NCBI GenBank assembly: GCA_022180725.1
Contig: BQMO01000018.1
Span: 1,009-57,200 of the forward strand
DNA length: 56,192 nt
Direction: 5' to 3'
Origin: Phycisphaerae bacterium
GTDB lineage: Bacteria; Planctomycetota; Phycisphaerae; Phycisphaerales; UBA1924
The first letter of the stretch is position 1; each line of letters starts with the position of its first letter. The notes beneath the pieces are model-generated. The model did not search any database. It was not told where the DNA came from and saw only the letters and a list, made by a program, of their open reading frames with translations. This document shows positions 1-8,015 of the stretch, one piece after another. The translations under genes were made by a program, and so were the position numbers.

Positions 1-633
1 GGCGTAGCGGCGGTCGCGGTCCATCTTGAAGTCGCAGCCGAGCAGGTAGACCGTGCGGAAGCCGAGATAGTGCAGCAGGTGCAGGGCGGCGAGCATGACG
101 CTGCGCTTGCCCTTGATGCCGAGCGAATCCGTGTGCTCGCCGTCCTGGCCCCAGTTGATGGTGTCGGACTTCAAGAACCGGCTGTGGTCGAAGTGGTCGC
201 TGCGGCGGTAGAAGAGCACGCCGGGCATCTGCCGCACTTTGAAGGCGCTCGCGCGCATGGAGCCGTCGGGATTCTGGACGCGGAGGCGTTTGTCGAAGTG
301 CGAGACGGGCACGATCTTGAGGATGCCCGGGTCCTTCCAGCCGGTGTCGATGAAGCGCCCGGGGTCGTCCACGCAGGTCCACAACGTCGGGCGGTGGACC
401 GCCCAGGCGTTGTTCACGGCCATCGTGACGATGCCGCGGCGGTTGAGCTGGGCCAGGTCCAGCGCCGCCAGCGACGGCCCCGACAGGATCAGGAACGCCG
501 ACCGCTCCCGGTAGAAGTCGCATAGGGAAACGGAGTCGAAGTCGGCGGTGTAGAGGCGCACGCCGCTCCGCGCCGGCCTGCGCTGCTTGAGTCCCGCCTG
601 CAACGCCGCGATGTCTCCGCTGTTCTCACGCAT
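1..633 (-). CDS. DUF115/MptE-like protein, 3' end cut by the window edge
   Basis: The frame starts at ATG 633 and stays open to position 1 (211 codons). Residues near 48-52 form the GPS motif in FLILSGPSLAAL, followed by VNNAW near 73-77. This pattern is seen in the DUF115 / 6-hydroxymethylpterin-pyrophosphokinase-like fold, also found in flagellin-glycosylation accessory proteins. In a phage such proteins are usually guessed to act in glycan or nucleotide-sugar modification, but the substrate is unknown. It overlaps the methyltransferase stop by 8 bases (ATGCGTGA), so the two are translationally coupled. The C-terminus is not visible. Confidence 0.6.
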   Translation of the reverse strand, partial: MRENSGDIAALQAGLKQRRPARSGVRLYTADFDSVSLCDFYRERSAFLILSGPSLAALDLAQLNRRGIVTMAVNNAWAVHRPTLWTCVDDPGRFIDTGWKDPGILKIVPVSHFDKRLRVQNPDGSMRASAFKVRQMPGVLFYRRSDHFDHSRFLKSDTINWGQDGEHTDSLGIKGKRSVMLAALHLLHYLGFRTVYLLGCDFKMDRDRRYA

Positions 634-1192
634 GGTTGAACGTCCCTGCGATGTACCTGGGCGCGCCGAGTCCCTGGCGCACCGTGCCGACGCGGCCGAT
701 CCGGTCGAGCCACCACTTCAGCGGCCGCACCGTCGGGTGCAGGCCCTCGCCGTTGACCTTCGTCTTGCTCTCGCGCGTGCAGATCGAGAAGACAAGCCTG
801 CCCGCGGGTACGGCGATACGCCGCATTTCGTCGAGGACCTCGTCCACCTCCTCGGGGAGCAAGTGTTCGAGGGCATCGAAGGACGTCACTAGGTCGGCGA
901 TGCCGGCGGAGACGGGCACGCGGTGCATGGGCGCCACGATGTCCGCCTCGGGGAAGGCGAAGTCGATGCCCAGCCCGTCGATCCCCAGCCGCCGCAGGTG
1001 CTGGATGAAGAGGTTGCGGCCGCAGCCGAAGTCCACGACGAACCGGGGTTTCCAGCCCTGCACCAGCCTGTACGCGAAGCGCCCGTGGTTGGTCGAGCCG
1101 TATCCGGTGGGCATGAGCGCGAGGTACTTGCGCCGCTCGTGCTCGCGGCGTGCTTCCAGATCGACGGGGATGGTGGCACTCGGGTCAGACAT
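626..1192 (-). CDS. Class I SAM-dependent methyltransferase
   Basis: The 188-residue protein has a Rossmann SAM-binding start (VVDFGCGRN, about residue 53), a following acidic strand end (GLGIDFAFPEADI) and the FDALEHL segment typical of UbiE/COQ5-like small-molecule or glycan methyltransferases (Methyltransf_11 type). It lacks DPPY or PC motifs, so it is unlikely to be a DNA methylase. It overlaps the upstream gene by 8 bases (ATGTCTGA) and the downstream DUF115-like gene by 8 bases. The pair lies at the distal end of the tail module, which fits modification of a virion or host surface glycan; that role is inferred. Confidence 0.75.
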   Translation of the reverse strand: MSDPSATIPVDLEARREHERRKYLALMPTGYGSTNHGRFAYRLVQGWKPRFVVDFGCGRNLFIQHLRRLGIDGLGIDFAFPEADIVAPMHRVPVSAGIADLVTSFDALEHLLPEEVDEVLDEMRRIAVPAGRLVFSICTRESKTKVNGEGLHPTVRPLKWWLDRIGRVGTVRQGLGAPRYIAGTFNHA

Positions 1193-2228
1193 AGAGCCAC
1201 ACCGGGACGTCGAACTCGACCAGTTCCATTCCGTTGAGGGCCTGGAACGCCCAGACCGTGCCGCCGCGCGTGTCGCGCTCGGCGAACATCTCGACCGCGA
1301 CGCCCTTGAGGATGGGCCGGATCTGCGGGATCGCCGCCTTGCGGGGGCAGTAGCCCGCGGGGTCTTGCGGCTCGAGTTGCCCGGGCACGAAGAGCGACCG
1401 CAGGCCGCCGAAGCCGTCGGTCCCTTCGGGTTCCGCGTGGGGGTCGTCGGGCACCTCGCTGTGGTGGCTCTCGAACCTGTTGATGGCCCAGCGCGCCGGG
1501 TCCTCCTCACCGCCCGCCCTCTTGGACGACAGGCCCTCCTCCAACGCGATGTACCGCCCGAAGGTCTCGCTGCCGGGGTCGCCATCGACCGCCGCCTCGG
1601 TCCACGGGTACCGCCAGCGGAAGCGCTCGCCCTCGATCTCGTGGGCCTCGCCGAGGATGGCGACGATGCGACCCCCACGAGGGCGGCCAACCTCGACCAG
1701 CGCCCACTTCTCCCCGACGCCCTCCTCCTTCCACAGGATGGCCGCGCTCCCCAAGCCCGCGGACGTGAGCACCGTCTCGTCGGGCGCGACCTCGGCGAAG
1801 GCGTGCTCCTCGTCCTCAACGAGCACCCGCGCCGGCGTGACGCCGTGGACGACGCACAGGCCGACTTGGCCCTGCGGGATCGGCTCGCGGGCGATGGCGA
1901 AGGAGCCCGGGCGCGTCGCGTCGGTGGGCGTGATGCCCTTGAACGCCAGGCGGTTCTGGAAGGACTTCTCGGGGCCGTCCTCTCCGGGGAGGAACAGCGG
2001 CCCGTCGATGGCCAGGGCGTGGTAACGCTCCAGGTCCTCGCCGCTGTCGTTGCGGACCGCGACGACGCCACCGCCGATGAAGGAGCGCCCGCCGTCCCAG
2101 AGTTCGCCGGCACGCCGGTCCTGCTGGCGACGGCGCGATTCCAGCGCCGCATCGACGAAGGCGTTGTACGCCCGCGCGGGGATGCGGAGCGGATCGCCGG
2201 GCCGGACTTTGCGGAGATCATCGCCCAT
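1185..2228 (-). CDS. Uncharacterised phage protein (347 aa), distal tail region
   Basis: No family recognised with confidence. The protein begins GDDLRKVRPGDPLRIPARAYNAFVDAA, which looks like a helical attachment segment, and continues as mixed beta-rich sequence without signal peptide or membrane segment. It sits 3 bp downstream of the 275-residue gene and overlaps the methyltransferase start, so it belongs to the late leftward operon. Its position between tape measure and modification genes suggests a baseplate, fibre or other virion-associated role, inferred from context only. The start ATG 2228 was chosen because it follows the preceding stop directly. Confidence 0.55.
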   Translation of the reverse strand: MGDDLRKVRPGDPLRIPARAYNAFVDAALESRRRQQDRRAGELWDGGRSFIGGGVVAVRNDSGEDLERYHALAIDGPLFLPGEDGPEKSFQNRLAFKGITPTDATRPGSFAIAREPIPQGQVGLCVVHGVTPARVLVEDEEHAFAEVAPDETVLTSAGLGSAAILWKEEGVGEKWALVEVGRPRGGRIVAILGEAHEIEGERFRWRYPWTEAAVDGDPGSETFGRYIALEEGLSSKRAGGEEDPARWAINRFESHHSEVPDDPHAEPEGTDGFGGLRSLFVPGQLEPQDPAGYCPRKAAIPQIRPILKGVAVEMFAERDTRGGTVWAFQALNGMELVEFDVPVWLYV

Positions 2229-2231
2229 TCG

Positions 2232-3059
2232 TCATCCCAGTTGCAGCGCCGCGAAACTCCCGCTCTCGTACACACGCTCGACGTAGGCCGCGATGGGTCG
2301 CTTCACCAGCGCCTTGGCGGCGGTGTCCTCCTGGTCGCTGTAGCGCACCCACAGGTAGTCCCACCCCTGCTTGGTGATGCCGCCGATCGGGCCGATCGAC
2401 AGGCCCGACGCGTTGGGGCTGGCCGCGAAGCGGTACGTGATCTCCCAGTCGGCCTCGGTGCCGCTGCCGCGCTTCGCGCCGCTCGCACCCAGGAAGAGCA
2501 CTTCGCCGGGCGCGAAGCCCCGGAAGCCGTCGCCGTTGACCTTGCCGGTGAGGCTGAAGAGGACGCCCTTGTACGCGCCGGTGATCGCCGAGTCGGGCTT
2601 GTAGTGCGTCTCGGCGAAGGTGTAGACGGGGACGGTGATGTCGATTCCCTCGACGCCGTCGGCGCTGACGCCGATCGCCCCCTGGAAGTCGGGCGCGACC
2701 ATGCCCGGCGCGGGGACGCGCTGCACGGTGGCCCGCGACTGGGTGATGTGCTGCGTGCCGCCGCCGGTGTCGAACTGAAACGAGGACTCGCCGGTGGGCA
2801 GGCCGCCGCCGCCCCCGCCTCCGGAGAGGGCGTAGCGGGCCACGCCGTCCCACAGGCCCGGGCCCAGCGGCTCGATCTGCACGCTCTGGCGGGGCAGGGT
2901 GGCGTAGTTGACGGGGGCCTCGGCCTCGAGGGCATCGCGCGCGGCGATGTCGTTGTCCGTGCCGAGCACGATGTACGCCAGCTCCGCCGAGGAGTTGGTG
3001 CCGTTGGCTGCCTTCACCAGGCGGCGGGACTCGAACTTCTCTCGCACCTCGATAGGCAC
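2232..3059 (-). CDS. Uncharacterised phage protein (275 aa), probable virion component
   Basis: A GTG start at 3059 gives PIEVREKFESRRLVKAANGTNSSAELAYIVLG. The beta-rich sequence with a glycine run (GGGGGGG, near residue 95) separates an N-terminal from a C-terminal portion. That is common in tail or fibre adaptor proteins, but no family is recognised. It lies 12 bp after the tape-measure gene and 3 bp before the next gene in a tight leftward operon. A longer reading frame on the same strand from 3066 is out of frame with this protein and lacks its periodicity. Confidence 0.55.
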   Translation of the reverse strand: MPIEVREKFESRRLVKAANGTNSSAELAYIVLGTDNDIAARDALEAEAPVNYATLPRQSVQIEPLGPGLWDGVARYALSGGGGGGGLPTGESSFQFDTGGGTQHITQSRATVQRVPAPGMVAPDFQGAIGVSADGVEGIDITVPVYTFAETHYKPDSAITGAYKGVLFSLTGKVNGDGFRGFAPGEVLFLGASGAKRGSGTEADWEITYRFAASPNASGLSIGPIGGITKQGWDYLWVRYSDQEDTAAKALVKRPIAAYVERVYESGSFAALQLG

Positions 3060-3071
3060 TGATCACTCCAA

Positions 3072-5066
3072 TCAGGTAAAGGCCAATCCGCCCGTGCCCA
3101 CGGCGTCGGCGACGCGCTTGGTGTGCCGGGCCGTCTGCTCCGTCGCGCGGGCGGTGCGCTCGGCGGTGTCGTTGCCCGCGGCGAGCCCCTGCGCGGCCTT
3201 GGCGTTGAACGTGCCCCGTACGCTGATCCCCTTGGCGAGCAGGTCGCCCAGGCCCGCGACGCGGTCCTCGAACTCGGCCATGAGGTCGCGGGGAGACCTG
3301 GAAGGTCCACGCTCCGCGTCCGCCGCCTCGCGCTTGCGCCGGGCCTCCTCGATCGCGGCGGCCAGGCGCTCCTTCGCGGCGTCAAGGGCAGCCCGCGACT
3401 CGGCGAGGCCCGCCTCAGTGTCCTTGCGGAGGGCCTCCTGGGCGTTCTCGAAGTCCTGGCCGATCGCCGCGAGCGTCGCTTCATGGATCGCGGCGGCCTG
3501 CTCGCGCTCGGCGGATCGCCGGCGCTCCCGCGCGGCTACGTCGCGCTGGGCGGCGTCCTCGAGTTCCACCAGCCGGGACTCGAGTTGCTGGTCCACGGCC
3601 TCTTTGGCGGCGTCCACGTCCAGCCCCGAGTCGAACAGCCCCTGGATCTCCAGCATCCGCTTGGCGACCCACGACGAGGCCGACTCCCAGATCTGCTGGA
3701 AGCCGGTCGTGAAGTTCGTCCAGGTCTTGGAGAGGAACGCCGTCGTCTCGATCCACGCGACCTTGATGGCGTGGAAGCCGATCTCCGCCGCGGCCAGCGC
3801 CCCGAACCACATGGATTGCGCCGTGCCGACGAAGAACTGCTTGGCCTGGAGCCAGACCTTGTTGAGGGCCGCGACGCCCTGCTGCCAGGCGACCTTGAGG
3901 CTCAGCCAGAGGATCTCGGCCGCGAGTGCGATGTCGCCGGCGGCCAAGGCGTCGGAGATGCCGCCGATGACCTTGGTGGCCCAGTCGCGCAGGCGCGTGA
4001 ACTGCTCCCCGAGCCAATCAAGGGCCGCCCCGCCCGCTCCGCTGGTGATCAGAAGCGCCGCGCCCAGCCCAACCACAGCGGCGACGACCACGCCGATCGG
4101 GCTGAGCAGCGCGCCCAGCACCGCGCCGACCAGCCCGAACGCCGCGCCGATGCCCGAGACCACGCTTGCCAGCACACCCATCGCCGCGCCGATGCCGGTG
4201 ATGGCCACGCCCAGCCCGATGAGGGCGGCCCCAACGACCACCACGCCCGCCGCGACCTTGAGGGCCCAGACCACGACGTCCTTGTTCCGCTTGATCCAGT
4301 CAGTGGCGGCGACAATGACACGGGTGATCCGCAGCGACAGGTCCTTGATCGTGGGCGCGAGCGCCCCGCCGATGGCAAAGACGCCCTGCTTGACGACGCG
4401 CCACAAGATGTTGAGCGTGTCGTTGAGTTCCGCGGCGTCCCTGGCGGTCTGCGTGCTGACCGTCAGGCCGAGGCTGCGTGCCTGTTCCTGGAGTTCCTCG
4501 ATCCCCGCCGCGCCCGAGGAGAGCAAGGGGAGCAGCTTCGTCCCGGCGCGGCCGAAGATCCCCATCGCCAGGGCCGTGCGCAGGGCCGGGTCGGTGACCT
4601 GCGCGAGGCGGTCGGCCAGGCGCTTGAACTGCTGCTCGGGCGAGAGGCCCGCGAGATCCTCGACGGAGAGCCCGAGCAGGGCGAGGGCCTGCTGGGCGGT
4701 GGCTGAACCACGCGCGGCCTCGACGAGCGACCGCTGCATGAACTTCAGGCCGTTCTCCAGCGTCTCCATGTCCGCCCCCGCTTGCTCAGCGGCGAAGCCC
4801 AGTTCGCTGAGCGTCTCGACGCTGACGCCGGTGCGCAGGCTCATCTTGTCGAGCGCGTCGCCCATGGTGGAGAAGACCTTGACGCTCCCCAGCAGCGCGG
4901 TGACCGCCGCCGCGCCGATGCCCGCCAGGCGGGTACCGGCGCTGCGCAGCCCCTCGCCGAAGGCCTCCAGACGCTTCTGGGCGCGGCGGAGCCCGGCGCT
5001 GAGCTTGTCGCTCACGCCGAGCTCAACGAACGCCCGTCCGGCCCGGATGCCCCGCGTGTCGGCCAT
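3072..5066 (-). CDS. Phage tail tape measure protein
   Basis: The 664-residue protein sets tail length and is later ejected with DNA. The N-terminus (GRAFVELGVSDKLSAGLRRAQKRLEAFG) and following segment FSTMGDALDKMSLRTGVSVETLSELGFAAEQAG match the tape-measure consensus of helical MGD..DKMS..TG motifs. Residues about 265-345 form several hydrophobic membrane-like helices (VVVVGAALIGLGVAITGIGA and neighbours). The C-terminal third is a long charged coiled coil rich in A, E and R. The length predicts a medium-length tail. Between it and the tail chaperone lie two small completion proteins and a lipoprotein, a normal late order. Confidence 0.9.
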   Translation of the reverse strand: MADTRGIRAGRAFVELGVSDKLSAGLRRAQKRLEAFGEGLRSAGTRLAGIGAAAVTALLGSVKVFSTMGDALDKMSLRTGVSVETLSELGFAAEQAGADMETLENGLKFMQRSLVEAARGSATAQQALALLGLSVEDLAGLSPEQQFKRLADRLAQVTDPALRTALAMGIFGRAGTKLLPLLSSGAAGIEELQEQARSLGLTVSTQTARDAAELNDTLNILWRVVKQGVFAIGGALAPTIKDLSLRITRVIVAATDWIKRNKDVVVWALKVAAGVVVVGAALIGLGVAITGIGAAMGVLASVVSGIGAAFGLVGAVLGALLSPIGVVVAAVVGLGAALLITSGAGGAALDWLGEQFTRLRDWATKVIGGISDALAAGDIALAAEILWLSLKVAWQQGVAALNKVWLQAKQFFVGTAQSMWFGALAAAEIGFHAIKVAWIETTAFLSKTWTNFTTGFQQIWESASSWVAKRMLEIQGLFDSGLDVDAAKEAVDQQLESRLVELEDAAQRDVAARERRRSAEREQAAAIHEATLAAIGQDFENAQEALRKDTEAGLAESRAALDAAKERLAAAIEEARRKREAADAERGPSRSPRDLMAEFEDRVAGLGDLLAKGISVRGTFNAKAAQGLAAGNDTAERTARATEQTARHTKRVADAVGTGGLAFT

Positions 5067-5089
5067 CAGGTATCACTCCTAACAGCATC

Positions 5090-5095
5090 TACAAT
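5090..5095 (+). promoter_or_regulatory. Candidate -10 element for a leaderless moron
   Basis: TACAAT lies just before the ATG at 5102. A start 7 bases downstream would place the first transcribed base on the start codon. No convincing -35 box or ribosome binding site is present, which is compatible with leaderless expression but does not prove it. Confidence 0.35.
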
Positions 5096-5101
5096 GGCGC
5101 G

Positions 5102-5512
5102 ATGTGCCTCATGATCTATCTGGCTTCTGATCGCGACTGGCTTGCTCATCGTTCCGATGAGTGCGAGATCACGCCTGTCTCGGCCCCTGATGAATGGATG
5201 CAGCGACGGTTCTCGCATTCGAGGATCGCCTGTGCCACAACGGGCGGACACTGCAGCTGCGGATTCCTGTTTGACGACCCTTCCGACCTGGATAATCACG
5301 AAAGCAGGCGATCCCTTGCTGCGTACTTGCGGGCAGCACTTGACCGCGGTGCCTCGATCGAGCTTTTTGCCTCTTGGTGCGGCGATGAAGCAAATGAGGC
5401 CGTCAATCGGCGGGTACTCGTCCCAGAAGACCTGCTGGGCGCGGACCCGTCGTTCGAGGACTGCTTCGACGGCACTCCGCTGTTTTGCAACGTGGTCAGT
5501 CGCCGGTCCTGA
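5102..5512 (+). CDS. Small cysteine-rich protein on the opposite strand (moron-like)
   Basis: The 136-residue protein begins MCLMIYLASDRDW and contains CATTGGHCSCGF near residues 44-55, then an acidic C-terminal half. The N-terminal pattern recalls a small family of uncharacterised bacterial proteins, without known function. It is the only rightward gene in the late tail module, lies between the tape-measure start and a leftward completion gene, and is visibly less GC-rich than its neighbours. These are the marks of a moron (late insertion with its own promoter). A TACAAT hexamer ends 6 bases before the ATG, so a leaderless transcript is possible. Confidence 0.6.
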   Translation: MCLMIYLASDRDWLAHRSDECEITPVSAPDEWMQRRFSHSRIACATTGGHCSCGFLFDDPSDLDNHESRRSLAAYLRAALDRGASIELFASWCGDEANEAVNRRVLVPEDLLGADPSFEDCFDGTPLFCNVVSRRS

Positions 5513-5519
5513 CATGGTG

Positions 5520-5960
5520 TCAGCCTCCCTTGCGAATCGAGTTCCGCCACAGCAGCGGCAACCTCGGCCGCTCCTTCTCCAGCGCCGGGGCCATGAATGG
5601 CCGCGCGGCGATCTTGATCTTCCGCGACACCAGCCGTCCGCCACGCCCCCCCACACGCGAGTGCACCACCGTCTCCCCGCCGTGCTCCAGGGCACGCGGC
5701 GCGGTGCTCCTGGCGAAGCCCACGGGACCGACCACGACCGAATCGCTCGCGCGGTCGTACCCGAAGAGGATCAACCGACGCAGGCTCCCCTCGTGCGAGT
5801 GCGGCGGATTGCCCGGCGGGGCGGTGCCCTTGCGCTTGCGGATGCTCGTGCGGGCCGCCGTGCGGATGAAGGCCCCGGCCTGGCTGAGCACCTTGCGCTT
5901 GGCCGAGTCCATTGCTCGCATGACAACGTGCCGGTCGAAGAACATGTCCTTGATGCGCAT
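5520..5960 (-). CDS. Head-tail/tail completion protein, HK97 gp10-like
   Basis: The 146-residue protein starts at ATG 5960 (MRIKDMFFDRHVV). The sequence AGAFIRTAARTSIRKRKGTAPPGNPPHSHEG, with its later conserved PFMAPALEKERPRL end, follows the pattern of HK97-gp10-type or minor tail completion proteins: amphipathic N-terminal helix, basic middle, PGxPP loop, and RPFM.PAL near the C-terminus. It would act at the neck or tail terminator. It is followed upstream by a small gene only 5 bp away. Assignment rests on pattern and position; the exact connector position is uncertain. Confidence 0.6.
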   Translation of the reverse strand: MRIKDMFFDRHVVMRAMDSAKRKVLSQAGAFIRTAARTSIRKRKGTAPPGNPPHSHEGSLRRLILFGYDRASDSVVVGPVGFARSTAPRALEHGGETVVHSRVGGRGGRLVSRKIKIAARPFMAPALEKERPRLPLLWRNSIRKGG

Positions 5961-5965
5961 GGTGA

Positions 5966-6235
5966 TCACGCCGACCCCCACGAGTCGCCCCCCAGCAGCC
6001 GCTGGATCAGGGCCAGCAGCGAGCGGCGTTTCGCCGGCGGGATGTCCTCGCGGTTCTTCTGCGCCCGGTGCGCGGCCCGGCGCAGTTCGGTGGGCGTGAA
6101 GAGCAGGTCGAGATCCGCGCGCCGACCGCCGCACACCACCTCGCCGCGGGTGGCGAAGTAGTCGGGGCTGGCGGCGGGATGCTGGTACGGCGGCCTGTTG
6201 GGCACGCGTATGAACTTACCGGGGACGATGCGCAT
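5966..6235 (-). CDS. Small uncharacterised phage protein (89 aa)
   Basis: ATG 6235 is preceded by a strong ribosome binding site (AAGGAGG, 5 bases upstream), which decides the start over an upstream in-frame ATG at 6292. The basic protein MRIVPGKFIRVPNRPPY... has proline-rich N-terminal and arginine-rich C-terminal halves and no recognised domain. It lies between the lipoprotein gene and the gp10-like gene in the tail operon. Confidence 0.5.
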   Translation of the reverse strand: MRIVPGKFIRVPNRPPYQHPAASPDYFATRGEVVCGGRRADLDLLFTPTELRRAAHRAQKNREDIPPAKRRSLLALIQRLLGGDSWGSA

Positions 6236-6281
6236 GGGAGCCTCCTTGCTTGTGGGAGTGGCGAACCGGAATCGGCGCTGA

Positions 6282-6731
6282 TCAGGCTTCACCGGTCAGG
6301 TCGCGGCCCTTCTCCAGCCCCTTGTTGAACGACGCCTCCTTCTCCTTACGGAGCCGACCCGCGCCGATGAACAGCCCGACGATGCCGGTGAGCGCCGGCA
6401 GCGCCGGGCCGAGCACGGGCACGCCTGCCACCGTCGGTCCCACGGTGTCGAGGGCCGAGAGCGTGAGTTGCCCGAGCAGCCCGCGGACTTCGCCGGCCTT
6501 CTCGATGTTGCCCTTCCACTGCGCGCCGGTGGCCTGCGTCTGGTTGAACCAGTTCTGGTACTCGGCCTCCGCCTCGTTGAGGCTGAGCGTGGCGCGCAGG
6601 CCGGTCGTCTGCTGAATCGCGTTGGGCGTCTTGACCTTGACGAGGTCGCCCAGGTCGATGCCCGCGCACGAGGCGAGCACGAGCGCGAGCAGCGCCAGGC
6701 CGGCGAGGTACACATAGTGTCGGGTGGTCAT
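6282..6731 (-). CDS. Phage-encoded lipoprotein (149 aa)
   Basis: ATG 6731 overlaps the preceding stop (ATGA) and has AAGGAGG 5 bases upstream. The first 23 residues form a signal peptide with lipobox LASC (cysteine about residue 21), then a soluble helical domain, and a C-terminal hydrophobic stretch (VLGPALPALTGIVGLFIGAG) before a charged tail (RKEKEASFNKGLEKG). A lipid anchor plus a second hydrophobic segment could suit a holin/spanin-like or superinfection-exclusion protein. No family is recognised. Its place right after the tail chaperone is odd for a lysis gene. Confidence 0.6.
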   Translation of the reverse strand: MTTRHYVYLAGLALLALVLASCAGIDLGDLVKVKTPNAIQQTTGLRATLSLNEAEAEYQNWFNQTQATGAQWKGNIEKAGEVRGLLGQLTLSALDTVGPTVAGVPVLGPALPALTGIVGLFIGAGRLRKEKEASFNKGLEKGRDLTGEA

Positions 6732-7054
6732 CCGTCCTCCTTTGCAACTGCGGGGGTGACTGCGGGGAGCCTGCCGTCGATGAACACGTCCTTGAGCACC
6801 GAGACGGGCACCGTGATGGGGCGTTGGCGTGCGTGATGTGCGAACGGGTCGAAGTCGCTGGGCTTGAACGATCGCGTGCGCTTGGGGTCGCGGTGCAGGT
6901 TGGCGACGACGCTGAGGCACGAGGAGGCGATGGACCAGTCGTGACGCTGCCGCCCCTCGAGCATCGCCACGAGCTCACGGAGCGTCAGGGGGCCGGGATC
7001 GACGCCGACGGCTCCGGCGCAGTGCCAGACGAGTCGCCAGGCGTCGGCGGCGGT
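6728..7054 (-). CDS. Frameshift extension of the tail chaperone (gpGT-type T domain)
   Basis: The open -1 frame encodes TAADAWRLVWHCAGAVGVDPGPLTLRELVAMLEGR, then HDWSIASSCLSVVANLHRDPKRTRSFKPSDFDPF. The pattern LTLREL..M.EGR...W...A.L.....N..RDPK....P.DF.PF matches the second reading frame that follows tail chaperones in many phages. It has no plausible initiation codon and overlaps the end of the first frame, so it is most likely made only as a fusion with it. It ends in an ATGA overlap with the lipoprotein gene. Confidence 0.65.
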   Translation of the reverse strand, partial: TAADAWRLVWHCAGAVGVDPGPLTLRELVAMLEGRQRHDWSIASSCLSVVANLHRDPKRTRSFKPSDFDPFAHHARQRPITVPVSVLKDVFIDGRLPAVTPAVAKEDG

Positions 7055-7518
7055 GGGCCCGCCCTCCCGACTTCCTCCAGCGCGCTCTCCGCCAGGCGAT
7101 CCAGTTCCCCGCTCTGGATCAGGTGATCGATCCGCCGCGTCGCCAGATCCCGGGCCTTGTCCATGACCTCCCGCGTGGCCTGGAGCACCCGCCCGAGGTT
7201 GGCCCGGTCCCTCGGGCTCGGGCAGAAAGCCACGAGTTCCTCCAGCAGCGCCGCGGTGGCGTGCTCGATGGCGTCGCCCGCCATCGCCCGCCCGAAGTCC
7301 TCGTCGCTGACGCCGCGCGTGTCCGCCTCGGGCTTGCAGAGGGCGTAGACCACGTCGCAGAGCAGCACGGGGTCGCGGACGAGCCGCTCGAGCAGCCCTC
7401 CGGAACCGTCGATGGGCTGCATGAGGTCCACCCGCACGAGGCCGCGCACCCGTTTGAGGGCTGCGACGTTGATCTCCACCTGCCACTGCCTACCCGCGTT
7501 GTCCGTGAATGTCTGCAT
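6985..7518 (-). CDS. Phage tail assembly chaperone (lambda gpG-like)
   Basis: The 177-residue protein (MQTFTDNAGRQWQVEINVAALKRVRG) lies between the tail tube gene and the tape measure module, exactly where long-tailed phages encode the chaperone that coats the tape measure during assembly. The sequence contains LVRDPVLLCDVVYALCKPEAD and RVLQATREVMDKARD helices, as in gene-transfer-agent and phage tail chaperones. Its last residues are low-complexity (GPPPPTPGDSSGTAPEPSASIPAP). That is expected where a second frame is encoded on top. A slippery heptamer at 7060-7054 leads to an extension frame ending at 6728. Confidence 0.75.
   Translation of the reverse strand: MQTFTDNAGRQWQVEINVAALKRVRGLVRVDLMQPIDGSGGLLERLVRDPVLLCDVVYALCKPEADTRGVSDEDFGRAMAGDAIEHATAALLEELVAFCPSPRDRANLGRVLQATREVMDKARDLATRRIDHLIQSGELDRLAESALEEVGRAGPPPPTPGDSSGTAPEPSASIPAP
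7054..7060 (-). promoter_or_regulatory. -1 ribosomal frameshift site GGGCCCA
   Basis: The heptamer G GGC CCA is in the correct phase of the chaperone gene (codons 154 and 155) to fit the X XXY YYZ rule. A -1 slip enters the frame ending at 6728, giving a predicted 263-residue product. The downstream frame has no ATG, GTG or TTG start near its beginning. The site and phase are seen directly; slippage is inferred from the well-known conserved G/GT arrangement of tail genes. Confidence 0.65.
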
Positions 7519-7565
7519 CCGTGTCTCCGTGTGCTGCGTGTCGGGGTCGGGGGTCTCGTGGGGGT

Positions 7566-7994
7566 TCAGCCGCCGATCCATGAGGGCGCCGTGGCCGAGT
7601 ACGTCACCTTCGCCGTGACCGAGACGGTGATGGCCTCTTCGAGCGCCTCGCTGCGCGAGAAGTTGGTGATCGAGAAGTCCGCCTGGAGCCCCTGGCCGCT
7701 GGTCCCGTCGAGGACCTGCAGCCCGATGACGGCGTTGTTGAAGAAGGCGTTCTTGATGGCGGTGAAGCCCGCGTCGGCGGTGTCCCACACCATCTCGAAC
7801 TCAACGCTCGCCTCCTTGAGCGTGCCGACGGTGGCCCGCCAGCCCGCGTTGGCGCGGGTGGTGACGTCCGCCTCGCCGGTCTCGAGGTTGAGCGTCACGT
7901 CCTTGACGTTGCCCAGGGCCGTCCACGCCCCGCCGCCCGCCTGGCCGCCCACCTTGTACTTGAGGACGGCCTCCATGCCCAGCTTGATCGCCAT
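7566..7994 (-). CDS. Major tail tube protein
   Basis: The 142-residue protein begins MAIKLGMEAVLKYKVGGQAGGGAWTALGNVKDVTLNLETGEADVTTRANAGWRATVGTL. This VKDVTL..GEADVTTR..GW.......G pattern is typical of TP901-1-type and related siphovirus tail tube subunits, followed by the beta-strand segment VEFEMVWDTADAGFTAIKNAFF and a C-terminal FSITNFSRSEALEEAITVSVTAKVTY. Subunits would form stacked hexameric rings around the tape measure. A ribosome binding site (CAGGGAGCA) precedes ATG 7994. Confidence 0.85.
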   Translation of the reverse strand: MAIKLGMEAVLKYKVGGQAGGGAWTALGNVKDVTLNLETGEADVTTRANAGWRATVGTLKEASVEFEMVWDTADAGFTAIKNAFFNNAVIGLQVLDGTSGQGLQADFSITNFSRSEALEEAITVSVTAKVTYSATAPSWIGG

Positions 7995-8015
7995 CGTCGT
8001 GCTCCCTGGTTCTTC

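Noticed and set aside
636..3062. Long open frame on the plus strand opposite the methyltransferase and tail genes (808 codons)
   Set aside because: It is the antisense shadow of several well-supported minus-strand genes in very GC-rich DNA and has arginine/alanine-rich, motif-free translation.
2908..5082. 724-codon plus-strand frame opposite the tape measure gene
   Set aside because: Serine/arginine-rich shadow; the opposite strand has clear tape-measure motifs and membrane helices.
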